Positions 10,454 through 20,826 are shown, counted from the first letter of the stretch. The stretch: DNA of 64,000 bases from Isochrysis galbana (GCA_018136815.1 CM030942.1:239976-303975); one strand, 5' to 3'. Made by a program: numbers and translations. The notes: generated by a model from the sequence alone, not told the origin.

Positions 10454-11083
10454 TTAATAAGGGAGTCCTTTAAGTAGAACTTATACCGTCCACATGGGGG
10501 GCATTCGCCAAAAAAACAACCAAACCTGAGGTTGCACCCTCTCAATTCCGATGCACCACAGGGGCACATCAAGGAGGTGTGGTACTCGTCGAGCACAATC
10601 GTCACTCCGCGGCGGGACGCGAGTCCGCGGATCAACTTTTTTTGGGGGAACGTATCGCCAAACGACCCATCTCCAACGAGGACAACGGTTGGTTCCCTGT
10701 CGGTATCGGCGCCTGTTTTCTTGCTGGGTTCCCCCTTCTTTCGCTTCTTGATTCCCCAGACTCGGTCGGCGATGCGATCGAGTGCACTCCTCGCCTTCCT
10801 CGACTCCCTCCAACGATCCATTGAGCGCCGCGGATGCAGTAGGTGCGAGGTAAAGGTGAGGTAGCCACCAAGAACAACCTCGAGATACTTTTCGAATGTG
10901 CCACTCTTCGATGTCTTCTTCCTCGTCAACCCTTCGACAAGTTGGTTGTAGGATCCATTGTCCATTGTGGTGACGTTGATGAACAACTCGATCTTCCCAT
11001 AGCTTGGCACCACCAAGCTCCTTCCACTCCTTGCTCCTTGGACGAGATGTTCCAAAAGACGGAAGGAGTTTGGGCAGCAAACT
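10414..11083 (-). mobile_element. Fanzor/TnpB-like nuclease, C-terminal RuvC and zinc-finger fragment
   Basis: The minus-strand frame has no in-frame ATG at its start; it follows a plausible acceptor (GCTTGCAG at about 11084). It encodes about 215 residues. The segment VVLVGDGSFG...PQKKLIRGLASR is followed by VTIVLDEYHTSLMCPCG and, 20 residues on, GECPPCG. The order of a conserved acidic/Gly strand, a DEYxTS motif and a pair of cysteine knuckles is that of Fanzor proteins, the eukaryotic relatives of IS605 TnpB RNA-guided nucleases, where TS-x2-C-x2-C precedes the final RuvC Asp (D.NAA.N). Oddities: the first knuckle is C-P-C rather than C-x2-C, and the expected RuvC-III D.NAA.N motif is missing, the frame running instead into LINE sequence. 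It therefore looks truncated at its C-terminus by the LINE junction. Confidence 0.55.
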
Positions 11084-11144
11084 CTGCAAGCCCCGCCGCG
11101 CTAGAACATTGCGAAATTGACAAGGCGGTGAGTTGTTTGCCTTC

Positions 11145-11312
11145 GCTTGGAGGGGTGGCACGTGGCACGGGCCGTGGCAGCCATGCGTACCGGGGCTGTC
11201 GTGGCGCCCTCTCGCAGGCGCTTCGAGGGCGCGGCATTGGCGATGGACCGACCGTCCGCCGCGGCGGGGTGGGCAGCATGGGAGGAGGGGAGCGGCGCGC
11301 GCTCCATGACCC
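11145..11312 (-). repeat. ATGGAGCGCGCGCC module, copy 3, upstream of the Fanzor-like ORF
   Basis: The ATG (complement of 11306-11308) opens MERAPLPSSHAAHPAA and runs to PSKRLREGATTAP, ending at a possible donor (CCG|GTACGC) near 11193. An acceptor at 11084 would join it to the Fanzor-like frame, which suggests this module is exon 1 of that element. The sequence before the ATG, GATAGGGTC, closely matches the other copies. Confidence 0.45.
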
Positions 11313-11551
11313 TATCGGAAATGACAGTTGATGCTTGCACACCCTTTATATTTATCCCTTATCCCCCGACTATGGCAGGGAGTTTGGGGGCAGAGGAGGG
11401 TTGCCACGGCAGACAGCAGGTGCACGTGAAGTGCGAGCTTACGTATCTAGTGTCTAAGGAAGGGGCACAGGTTATGAGGGTGAACATATGGGCGGTCGTG
11501 TATGATTGGATTTGCGGGTCATTCGTTGGGGCTGTCTCTTTCACAATGTTC

Positions 11552-13786
11552 TTAGACGCGTTCGGTCTGGGCAACGCAAACCTTGCAGCGTTGCTGTGCC
11601 AGTGGCTTCTTTAGTTGGTTGGCACTGAATTGGCACCTTGGTCGAACTGACCCACAAGCAGCACATGCTGCGGTAGACACGGTGTTCGATCCATCGCGAG
11701 CGAGTGAGTCACCCTCAAACGATGTCGACGCCTCCTGTGCAAGCTCGGGTGGGTCGCACTCAGAACTTGGCGGCGGGTTTTGTGCGAGTTTCGGAGATGC
11801 CAAAGCCGTAGGCTCACCGGCCGTCTTCTCTTTGAGCGAATCCAGCCTCACATGTGGAACCGGCGGCGGTAGATCCGGCGCTTCCGGAAGCGCTTGCGAG
11901 GTGGCAAGCTCTTGAGAATCTGCATCCAAGTCCAAAGATGCTTGTTTTGCCGCAGGGTGGCAGATATCTGTGTCCGGATGCCGAGGTGGGGTGCTCGTGA
12001 TGGCTATCGGGGGTGAAGCCCCGGTATAGTCATAGCTTAAAGTGGACGCTTCAAGAGGAGCGGCACCTTTCAAGTCTGGACCGGGCTCCGATAGTAGGGC
12101 CTGTCGCACCGCTCTTTGGTGATCGAGCAACGCAAGTGTGCGTGCTTCATCCTCGGCCAACGCCGTCGCAGACATCGCAACTTGTGCGCTGAGTTTGGCT
12201 CGAAGGGCGCTCTCACGAGTAAGTTCTATAGATTGCGCTTTGGCGTGTGCACTGAGCTGTGTGTGGAGTTCCTCCGCTTCAGCGAGCGCGGCGACGAGTG
12301 TGAGAATATGCGCCGCCTGGCGCGCTTCGTGGGGAGCGAGCTCGTCTCGGACTCGCACCGCCTCTGCGGCCAACACAGAATGCAGCACACGGCCCATAAG
12401 CAATTGATTCACCTGACTAGTCTCACCATTGTGAAGTGCGAGATGGGTGTCTATGCCCTCCAGCAATGTGCCACTCGCAGTTGGGCCCACAGCTCCTCCA
12501 ACGGAGGCTCCGTCCTCGGCGTACACCTCGGATGACAGATGCACGATCAGGGCATGCGAGTCCTGCTCCGCCTTGAGCGCCTTCTTCCATGCTATCCGAG
12601 CTGCCCAGCCAAAAAAGCAGCAGGAAAGCAGAGCTCGTTGCCAGGAGGCAAGCTGCAGCTCGAGCACGCGCTGCCTCCACAATTCTTCGTCAGTCTCCGC
12701 ATGTGTTATGCTTCTGCATGGGGACACGACTTCTTTGAAGCCATCAATAGGAAGCACATCGAGATATCCGTGCACACCGTCAGAAACACCTGCAAACTCG
12801 GCAGAATAGGCACCCACCTTCGATCGTCTTTCGTCCATGCTCGTTGGACGCTTAAGTGCCCCGGATGCTCGAGCCGGGGTGTTGGGGTTCGACGCAGGTG
12901 CTAAGATGCGCGGCGCGACGCCGTACGTGGACCGCTTCCCTCTCCCTGTTTCGATGCGAAATAAAGTACGCTCGGTCGCAGCTTCCGCCTTGAGGCAAGC
13001 GACTTCAGCCTCGAGACCTTCAGCTCGCGCCGCCAGCCGCATCGAAAGCCCCCGCTCCGCCTCCAACTCTCGTTGCACGATCGCCAGTTCCGATGTGCTA
13101 TCATGGACCACGGCGTGTGCTTTCGCGAGCGCCTCGGCGTTCGATGCAGCCCTTGCCCGGAGTTCGATCGCTTCGCGCTGATAATCCTTGAGGGCACACG
13201 CCGAGCGGCTAGCCTCATGCTGCGCCTCGGCCAGGGCATTCGTTAACCTTTCGATCTGTAGCTGCAACTCCACTTCCTTCTCGCCTTGTGCGGCGGCTGT
13301 GCGCTTCAGATGCTTTGCTCGTGCCTCGGCGTCCAGCAGCTCCTGATCCTTGCGCTCAAGCGCTGCAGCGAGCTGCCCGTTGGCCGCTGAGAGCTCGGTC
13401 AGTTTGGCCTGCGCATTCGCCTTGACGCGGGCCACGCGATCAGTCAGCGCGCCCAGCTGCAAATCCTTTGTGCGCAACGCCTCCGCAGCACGAGCCTCAG
13501 CAGCGGCCCGTGCAGCACTTTCGGCGCTCAGCAGCCGCTCACACTTCCACTCAGCCACCGCACGCCGCCAAGCCGAGAAGACCGGTGCGTTAGTGAGTGT
13601 GCGCCAGCGCTCGATGCGCCAGTCCCTTGCTGAGCTCTTCTGCAGTTGGCGGAGCACACCAAGCTGTGAATCCTTGAGCGCCAGCTCCTCGGCAAGAGCC
13701 TCGTTGCGTGCAGAGAGCTCTGAGCGCTGTGCTCCGCCCAGGTCGAGTGACCACGGCGAGCGTGAGCCGCCGGAGACCGGAGGCAT
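11552..13786 (-). CDS. Coiled-coil protein with C-terminal Stc1-like zinc domain
   Basis: A single 744-residue frame starts at MPPVSGGSRSPW. Residues about 20-290 are Ala/Glu/Leu/Arg-rich heptads typical of a long coiled coil. A second helical block lies at about 375-590, followed by a Pro/Ser-rich low-complexity linker. Two tryptophan-rich segments (RDWRIERWRT...FSAWRRAVAEW near 60 and LASWQRALLSCCFFGW near 395) resemble Sfi1-type centrin-binding repeats, but only weakly. The last 40 residues are a zinc module, CAACGSVRPRCQFSANQLKK...RCKVCVAQ: C-x2-C, an FS-x2-QL-x-K core and a final C-x2-C, the pattern of the Stc1 domain. In fission yeast Stc1 couples RNAi to the histone methyltransferase complex; such domains also occur in many protist proteins of unknown role. 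A cytoskeletal or centrosomal role is as likely as a chromatin one. No intron is evident. Confidence 0.7.
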   Translation of the reverse strand: MPPVSGGSRSPWSLDLGGAQRSELSARNEALAEELALKDSQLGVLRQLQKSSARDWRIERWRTLTNAPVFSAWRRAVAEWKCERLLSAESAARAAAEARAAEALRTKDLQLGALTDRVARVKANAQAKLTELSAANGQLAAALERKDQELLDAEARAKHLKRTAAAQGEKEVELQLQIERLTNALAEAQHEASRSACALKDYQREAIELRARAASNAEALAKAHAVVHDSTSELAIVQRELEAERGLSMRLAARAEGLEAEVACLKAEAATERTLFRIETGRGKRSTYGVAPRILAPASNPNTPARASGALKRPTSMDERRSKVGAYSAEFAGVSDGVHGYLDVLPIDGFKEVVSPCRSITHAETDEELWRQRVLELQLASWQRALLSCCFFGWAARIAWKKALKAEQDSHALIVHLSSEVYAEDGASVGGAVGPTASGTLLEGIDTHLALHNGETSQVNQLLMGRVLHSVLAAEAVRVRDELAPHEARQAAHILTLVAALAEAEELHTQLSAHAKAQSIELTRESALRAKLSAQVAMSATALAEDEARTLALLDHQRAVRQALLSEPGPDLKGAAPLEASTLSYDYTGASPPIAITSTPPRHPDTDICHPAAKQASLDLDADSQELATSQALPEAPDLPPPVPHVRLDSLKEKTAGEPTALASPKLAQNPPPSSECDPPELAQEASTSFEGDSLARDGSNTVSTAACAACGSVRPRCQFSANQLKKPLAQQRCKVCVAQTERV

Positions 13787-14028
13787 CGATGGGTGCGAGC
13801 ACCGGCCAGAGAGGGTGGAGGGCTAGTGCTCAATCCTGCACCGCAGTAGCAGCGAGCCGAGGAGAGAGCAGAGAGCAGAGAGACAGAGAGAGAGAGAGCG
13901 GTACTCCTACGGCGCGGAGCGGCGCCCGACGATGGAAGAGAGAGAGGAAATAGATGAGAGGAGGAGAAAAGAAGGAGTTTTATAGTAATACAGTGATGTC
14001 CCTAGACCGGAGAATCAAGGAATTCACC

Positions 14029-14147
14029 GGCAGCAACGACGCCAGCGAGGAACTCAAGCGGCTGCCTCGAGAAGTGCGTGCCAGCCTCGCTGTAATTGAA
14101 GTGCGACCGGCGCCTATGGCATTCGATTGTGTTTGGGACCAAGCTCT
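14029..14147 (+). pseudogene. Duplicated 3' end of the HET-like/LRR gene
   Basis: From GGCAGCAACGACGCCAGCGA this stretch matches 34689-34807, the last exon and 3' flank of the LRR gene, at roughly 85-90% identity by eye. It covers GSNDASEELKRL..REVRASLAVI and continues past the parent stop codon, which here reads GAA. A single genomic segment was copied without the rest of the gene, so this is a fragment. Confidence 0.75.
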
Positions 14148-14827
14148 GAGGCCGAAACCTCTCAGGCCTCAGCTATCAGCTATCACAGCTATCAGCTACA
14201 GCTACAGCGCTACAGCTACAGCGTACGGTTAACGGTTTGTAGCAGAGTGACTCTGACTCTCAGAGTGCAGAGAGTTTCCGCTAGAATTTGTGGAATGTGG
14301 CCATCTCTTAAGCGGCAGCTTTAAGCATCTGTGAAGGTGCCTCGCGACAATTGAGTGCTCTGAGCTCCATATATTACAGTAATATTGATGTTCTATATAT
14401 TGTAAACACACCCGTCCTCGAGGCAACAGCGACACCGCGACATGCAGCACCTCCCAAGGTGCTTCTCCGCTTAAAAGAGATAGAGAACGCCGCACTGGCA
14501 AGCGCAAGGTGCATAGTGGCCCCGACCTAGAATAGCCCGGGATATCACGCGCGACACGGGCCGCACGTCACCACATACCATTTGAGAGCCATCGTTGGTG
14601 TCTGCGGGCGTGCCGCGCATCAGTCTGCTCTCTGTGGACAACTGGCGCTCTTGACAAATTGGAGTCTGGCCATCTGTTTCTGAGCTTGCTCTGTGCCCTT
14701 TAGCGTGTGCCTTGCGCTCAAACCGCCATGCCGGCACCCGTAAGACTCAACTATCAGATATGCTTGAGAAAGGCAAATGCTACATGCAAGCAACCTTCTC
14801 TCAATCGTGTATGCACACATCCTCATG
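14148..14827. other. Intergenic, no gene seen
   Basis: A short AGCTATCAGCTACAGCGCTACAGCTACAGC simple-repeat stretch occurs at about 14170-14225. Otherwise nothing can be supported. Confidence 0.5.
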
Positions 14828-15544
14828 CTATCGGCGTCCCATCGCCGACATTTGGAAGACCTGTTTGTTCTCTGAGCCTTGCGCGGCCTGGCTCCGCTCG
14901 ACTGCAGCCTTGGTGTCTTGTGCATATGCACTCGGGCTAGCATGCATGGCTAGGTGGTACCGCTGTAAGAGTTCAGGCAATCCGCCGATGGGATTGATAG
15001 CGGGGCGGAGCTTCTTTGCCAAGACGATGGCGTCGCTTGGCGCCAACCTATGGTGGCGCATCAAGCAGAGAACACCCGTCGTGCCAGCACGGTGCGCCCC
15101 AGCTAGGCAGTGGATAAGGACTGAACCACCTTGCGAGAGCGCGTAGTCGACGAAGTCAAAGAGCTGCTGCGCAAATGCAAGAACCGACGCGTGCGACATG
15201 TCTACGTGTTGTGGCCAATATGAGACTGGGAAGCGCATGTACGTGAGAGGTATAGCAGAAGCTGTGGATGCTGAGCATGCTCCAGCCTCGTGAAAGTTGG
15301 GGATGTTTTCCGTGCAATTGACCACATGCGTGATCCCAGCGGCATCAAGAATGGAGCGCGAGCGCGCCGCCTGTTCGTTACCGACATAGATCGCAGCGTT
15401 GCCCACCTTGATAATGGGGTCAAGAGGGTTGTAGATGCAGCCCGCACGTAGCCTGTTCCCAGGCATACCCCCCAACCGATCGAGCCCTAGCTCTCGGAAA
15501 AGCTGGTGCGCCGCATCATCGTAGTAAGCTGTGCCCTCCGCCAT
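14828..15544 (-). CDS. Dual-specificity protein phosphatase
   Basis: I chose the ATG at 15544 (MAEGTAYYDDAA), giving 238 residues, because the upstream extension of the frame only translates C/T-rich leader DNA. The catalytic signature is IHCLAGAHRAGTT, with the nucleophile Cys near residue 146 and the Arg of C-x5-R near 152. A candidate general-acid Asp lies at about 115 (QHVDMSH). The N-terminal part has the usual DSP start: IYVGNEQAAR, then ILDAAGITHVVNCTENIPN. Dual-specificity phosphatases remove phosphate from Tyr and Ser/Thr, often on MAP kinases; the substrate here is unknown. The product is a single compact domain with a short Ala/Gln-rich tail. The (GA)n tract at 15670-16010 lies in the presumed 5' leader, as (CT)n on the coding strand. 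Confidence 0.85.
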   Translation of the reverse strand: MAEGTAYYDDAAHQLFRELGLDRLGGMPGNRLRAGCIYNPLDPIIKVGNAAIYVGNEQAARSRSILDAAGITHVVNCTENIPNFHEAGACSASTASAIPLTYMRFPVSYWPQHVDMSHASVLAFAQQLFDFVDYALSQGGSVLIHCLAGAHRAGTTGVLCLMRHHRLAPSDAIVLAKKLRPAINPIGGLPELLQRYHLAMHASPSAYAQDTKAAVERSQAAQGSENKQVFQMSAMGRR

Positions 15545-15669
15545 CGCAGCACGGGGAGAAGAGATGGGAGAAGAGGCGCAGCCGGTCCACACAGCGCCGG
15601 AAGCGGCGGGTAGCCGGGCGTGGTGCGCAGGTGGTTGTGGCTTGTGAGGGTGTGCGAGCAAGCGACAGA

Positions 15670-16012
15670 GGATGGGAGAGAGAGGGACGAAGAGTGGAGG
15701 GAGGTTAGGGCAGAGGGCCGGGGGAGAGGTAGGGAGGCAGAGAGGGAGAGAGGGAAAGAGAGGGAGAGAGAGAGAGCGCGAGAGAAAGTTCTGGTAGAAA
15801 CAGGAAGAAGAGGGAAAGAGGGAGAGAGGGAGGAGTGATGGAGGAAGAAGGAAGTGAGGGATTGAGGGGGGGAGAGAAAAGGAAGAGAGAGAACGAGGGG
15901 GAGAGAGAGAGGAGGGGGGGGGGGGGGGGGTGAGAGAGAGATAGAAAGAGAGAGAGAGAGAGAGAGAGAGAGCGGGGGGGAGAGAGAGAGAGAGGGGAAG
16001 GGAGAGAGCAAA
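15670..16012 (-). repeat. Imperfect (CT)n leader tract
   Basis: On the plus strand this is GA-rich DNA with pure runs at 15938-15971 and a G homopolymer at 15914-15930. It lies directly upstream of the phosphatase start, so it is probably 5' leader or core promoter on the minus strand. Confidence 0.7.
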
Positions 16013-16159
16013 GAAAGGCAACCCACGCGCTGCTCGTCGCGCGGCGGCGGCTTGGGGAACGGTTCTCTGGGGCGCCGAGCTCCGAGGAGTTCTATTTTCG
16101 CCGATCTTCGCTCGCTCTGTCTTGGGGCTTAGGGCGGTCAAACCAGCAGGGCTCTTCAC

Positions 16160-16940
16160 TTCTAAGGGTGAACATTCACATTCACAGAGTCAAGATTGAG
16201 GTTTTACCCCCCTTGCCGACTGAACGGCTTCGTCCGCTACTCGCCGCCCTTGCTTCACGTTAACAACGTGTGTGCCCTCTCCTCGGGGTATCTGGAGCCT
16301 GAGCGTATCTGGGATCTGGGACCAACTTGCGGGGCTAGAGAGGGCGCTAGAGCTTGTGCTTATATACAGACACGTAGTGTAGTGTTAAGTGCAGGCCCCC
16401 CCTCCCGCGGCCACCCGCTTACCTTGGACCTTGGGACTATGAGTCCCTTCTACTACAAAGCTCCAGACAGGAGACCTCTCCATTCATAGGTAGTGGTATA
16501 GAGGTATAGATGGAGTCTATTACGAGCCTTTTTTCTCAGAAGAAGCGCGCCGCCGATCTGTCTCGTCTCGCTTGCTTCCCTTCTCCGCTTCCCCGTCTTT
16601 CTCACTCTCCCTCAACAATTACTCCCCCCCGCCCCCCCCCCCGCCCCCCCCTTCTCCCTCCTCTCCCGCCCGCCCGGTCGCCCACTCGCGCGCTCCGTCC
16701 CCCTCCCTCTCCCTCTTCCCCTTCCTCCCCTCCTCCCTCTCTCGCAACCCTTCCGTTCCCACTTCTCACCCCTTGCCGGCTTCTTTCCTACCCCCGTCCC
16801 CTGCCTCCACCAATCGCCGCGCACTCGATCCGCACGAGAGCCGGGCTTATCGGCTCCGAGGACAGTCTGCTGTGCTGTGTGTCTACCGTTCCTGACCGCA
16901 GTGTGTACTGCCACTCTCCTCCCGCCTCGCCCGCCTGCGA
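16160..16940. other. Divergent spacer and C/T-rich leader of the CH-domain gene
   Basis: The spacer separates the minus-strand phosphatase from the plus-strand CH gene. From 16562 on it becomes C/T-rich with C homopolymers, matching the leader style of other genes here. No TATA box stands out. Confidence 0.45.
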
Positions 16941-18329
16941 ATGCCTCGCCCGACCGACCCGCGGCTTGAGGGCGAGGCCCGCGAGTGGATCGAGGCGGTG
17001 CTCGGTCAGCCGCTTGGGCCGGGCAGCCTGCAGGAAGAGCTCAAGTCGGGAGAGGTGCTCTGCAGGCTGATCAATGTGCTCAAGCCCGGCGCCGTCCCAA
17101 AGATCACGACCACAAAGATGCCCTTCAAGCAGATGGAGAACATAAGCGCCTACCTTCAAGCGAGCTCGGCACTCGGAGTGCCGGCCTTTGAGTCCTTTCA
17201 GACCGTGGACCTTTATGAGAACAAGGACATGCTGGCAGTTGTGACCAACCTACACTCGCTCGGACGGCTGGCGCAGAAGCTGCCAGGATACACGGGTCCC
17301 CCGCTTGGCGTCAAACTCGCCGAGGCGAACAAGCGCAATTTCACGCCGCAGCAGCTGGCTGAGGCTAAGGCGGTCCCCACCCGCTTTGGGCAGGGCTCTC
17401 ATGGGGGTGCGTCCCAAGCGGGCACAAAGCCGAATGATTCCATCGTGCGCACCCATCTTGACAAGGAAGGGCTGGGCACAGGTGGCGAGCCTACGCTCTT
17501 GGGATCTGGCAGCTCGGGCTGTGGCAGCTCGGGTATCAGCCTCGCGTCAGCTGTGGAGGCACGCGCATCGGGCTGTAGCCGTGAGGCCGTGGTGGAGAGT
17601 GCGGAGGCCGAGGCCACCACCAAGCAAGAAGGCCCACCGGATGACCCGCCGGCTGACATACTTGCTGCATGCTCCATCAGTGAAGCTGTGGCTTCCCCTG
17701 GGGTATCCATCGAGGATCAGGAAGCTGAACCCATTGCAGAGGTAGATCATGCTACGGGGTTGGACGCAACGGCAGCTACGGCTTCGGCAATCACTCCCAG
17801 CGCTCCCAGACAGCCTGTGAAGACACCGAGTGGAGCCTCATACATTAGGTACGAGGATCGTGAGGCGGAGGATGGAACGGTGGCGTACGGCCTCGATCGC
17901 GAGCTAGCCGCCAAGGCCAGGGCCAAATACGATCCTCAGCTCGAGTCTGAGGCGCGCTCATGGATCGAGGCGGTGATCGGCGAGCCGCTTGGCGCGGGCT
18001 CTATGCATGAGGAGCTCAAATCGGGAGAGATCCTCTGCAAGCTCGTGAACGCCATCAAACCCGGTTCTGTGCCAAAGATCTCGACTATGAAGACTCCTTT
18101 CAAGCAAATGGAGAACATTGGGAACTACCTTCACGCGTGCTCCTCGCTTGGTGTCCCCGCCTTCGAGTCGTTTCAGACCGTCGACCTTTTCGAGAACAAG
18201 AACATGCTCGCTGTGGTGACAAATTTGCATGCCTTGGGCCGCGTAGCGCAAAGGGTTGCGGGCTATAGCGGGCCCACAATTGGCGTAAAGATGGCCGAGG
18301 CCAACAATCGGAACTTCACCGCTGGCTAG
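16941..18329 (+). CDS. Double calponin-homology (transgelin-like) actin-binding protein
   Basis: This 462-residue intronless frame contains two near-identical calponin-homology domains, at residues about 8-115 and 330-440. Each begins with EA(R)xWIEAV(L/I)G(Q/E)PLG, has EELKSGE(V/I)LC(R/K)L(I/V)N, KPG(A/S)VPKI, PFKQMENI, and FQTVDL(Y/F)ENK(D/N)MLAVVTNLH(S/A)LGR, and ends with GVK(L/M)AEAN(K/N)RNFT, the calponin/transgelin-type C-terminal motif. The linker (about 140-320) is Ser/Gly/Ala/Glu-rich and unstructured. Single CH domains of this class bind or bundle actin; the tandem arrangement separated by a long flexible linker suggests filament cross-linking, though that is inference. The start is the first ATG after a long C/T leader, and it opens just before the first CH domain. 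Confidence 0.9.
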   Translation: MPRPTDPRLEGEAREWIEAVLGQPLGPGSLQEELKSGEVLCRLINVLKPGAVPKITTTKMPFKQMENISAYLQASSALGVPAFESFQTVDLYENKDMLAVVTNLHSLGRLAQKLPGYTGPPLGVKLAEANKRNFTPQQLAEAKAVPTRFGQGSHGGASQAGTKPNDSIVRTHLDKEGLGTGGEPTLLGSGSSGCGSSGISLASAVEARASGCSREAVVESAEAEATTKQEGPPDDPPADILAACSISEAVASPGVSIEDQEAEPIAEVDHATGLDATAATASAITPSAPRQPVKTPSGASYIRYEDREAEDGTVAYGLDRELAAKARAKYDPQLESEARSWIEAVIGEPLGAGSMHEELKSGEILCKLVNAIKPGSVPKISTMKTPFKQMENIGNYLHACSSLGVPAFESFQTVDLFENKNMLAVVTNLHALGRVAQRVAGYSGPTIGVKMAEANNRNFTAG

Positions 18330-20198
18330 TTGGAGCAGGCTTCACGATGCCTCCCCTGACCTCACTCAGCTCGTCCCAATCGTCCTCCAACAACGTCGGT
18401 GACACCCGATAGCCGCTACACTGGCTAATGCAGGTAGACCTTGCTAATGTTGGTCTCATCTAAGTCAGCCTTCAGGGCAGCTGGGAGTTTTTACGTGCTG
18501 CGCATTCCCGGCCAGTATTGGGTGCTAGTAGTACGCATGCCCATGTTTGCTCAAACAGGCCCTGGTCAACCAACATCAATCCTCGGTAAGGTGGAAAGCA
18601 ACATCTCGAGTCATGTGCCTAGCTCAGATAGATCAGAAGCTACACTATACTGGCGCAGTTTGCTAAGTCCCAATGCGCACGCGCCAAGGGTCATGGTAGA
18701 CTCGTGCATTCACCACGATCACGAGCTTGCTAGATGAGCGAGCTTCACATACCCACAGATTGACAATTAGCGCCATCATTTGTCATGCGTTGTGCTCGTA
18801 CAGCATCTAAAATCCCGCGTCAATCTCGCCATTACGAAGGCGAAGCCAACGATTTATTCTTTATCGCAAGGTCGTGTTCGCATAGTTGCTTGTTGCCCGG
18901 CGCCTGGGCCGAACAATAGATTGCCCACGTCGCGTCTGATGTAGTCTGATGGTGCGTGCTATTTCAGTGCTTCTCAGTCGAAGTTGCTTGTTGCTCGGCG
19001 CCTGTGCCTGTGCCGAATAAAACAATTTTTTCGTCAGGCGCACAAATTTTATCTTCACCGCTCAGCTGGGAATGACTTCGCGAACATTCGCGAACTGTTC
19101 GCGAACAATATTTTTTTGGCGAACACAGCTCCCCCGCCAAAATCGCACTCGTTTTCGCCGGGGTAGGTCGTTTGCCTTCATTTGGTACCCCTCGTTTCCA
19201 AATACGCGATGCGCCGCTCCCAGCAACATCAAATACAAAAAAGCTTGGTCCTAGGACACCGGGCCGAGCTCACCATGAGGGCAAGGGGGGCGTACATCTC
19301 ATGCGAGCGTCTCCACGGGGTGCTCCTCAAGCAGCGCCATCACGCGCGATTGGTCTCCCCGCTGGCAGGAACCCAAGCGGTCCTCGGCCGGAGACGACGC
19401 ACGAGGGAGGGAGATGCCGCCCGGGGGGGGGACATTCGCCCATAATTGTTTTATCGATGATAATGGAAGTGCGAGCAGCCATGCCACCAAAGGGAAAAAT
19501 GAAACCCCCGTCCCCAACAGATCCAGAACTGCAACGCCAATTTGACCTCAAAAAACCAGCATCAGTTACCAATAAAGAATTCAAGAACCGAGTGGCACGC
19601 TCTGAGCACCTAGCCCGGAAAGTCATCCACCCCACCAAAAAAATGAGTACTAGTGCGTGCCCCCCTCGATGAAAAGAAAACGCGCGCACTTCCAGCTGTT
19701 GTTTTCCTCGGGTTTCACCCAGCTTTACTCGGTAGTCGAGCAAGTGAAACCCCGGAGTGAAACCCGAATGAAACCCGAGTGAAACCTTCTCAAAAACCCT
19801 CCGTAAATGCAGTCATGCTTCATCGTTGGGTTTCGGTATACATGTATTCATCCGTCACAAATGACATATGTTGATTGACTGTCGAGCAAGATTAAATACT
19901 ACTCATCAGATTGGTTGATTGTGCTGGCGACCTCGACTTCGTCACCTTATGATCATGGTCAGTGGTCAAGCCACGTGGACGCGCCGCCCGCCGTGCGGCG
20001 GTGCGCGGGCGGGCGCTCCGCCTCACTCAGCATGCTGCCCTCTACACATCGCGATGGGGAGGGGAGGGGAGAGGTGTGGGAGCTAGTAGAGGGCATGCTG
20101 GCACCCCGCCGCACGGGCACCCTCCCGACGGCCGCGAGGATGGCCGCCGACGGCCGAGAGAGCCCCGTGTGTGTGAGAGGTGGTGTTTCACCGTTGTC

Positions 20199-20231
<33 letters not shown>

Positions 20232-20591
20232 CAGGTCCTCCCTGCCCCACTCCTCCTCCTCCTCCCCGAGTGGGGCGACGGGCCCGAAAGGGGGAAAGGG
20301 GGGGCACATCGCGTTCCCAAAGGGGAGGCAGGCCACGAGCTCGCCGCAGCTCGGCGCCTTGGGTTGCATCCCCGTCATCAGCCCCCCCCCGCGCGAGGCC
20401 TCTCTCTCTCCCTCCCTCCCTCTCTCTCCCTCCCTCTCTCTCTCTCTCTGTCTCTCTATCACGCACCCACGGAGTCGAGGGACCCATATTAGTACTTATG
20501 GGGTGCGGAGCCTCCGCGGGTCGGCGGTGGCCACCCCGCCGGCGCCTCGCCGACTCCTCTCTCTCCTATTGAGAGGGAGAGAGAAAGAAAG

Positions 20592-20623
<32 letters not shown>

Positions 20624-20784
20624 CTCTCTCTCTTCTCTCTCTCTTCTCTCCCTCCCTCCCTCTCTCCCTCTCTCTCTCCCCACAACGAGAGAGGAGGGGC
20701 GCACGGAGCACATCGCGCGCATCACGCGATTTCCCCCGCGCGGAGTAAGGGGCCGGCGGCGGGGGGCCGGCGGCGGGGGGGGCT

Positions 20785-20826
<42 letters not shown>

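Noticed and set aside
17250..18251. Minus-strand ORFs over the CH-domain gene and similar antisense frames over the NRPS-like and coiled-coil genes
   Set aside because: High GC in third codon positions makes the antisense frames open; only the sense frames carry family motifs.
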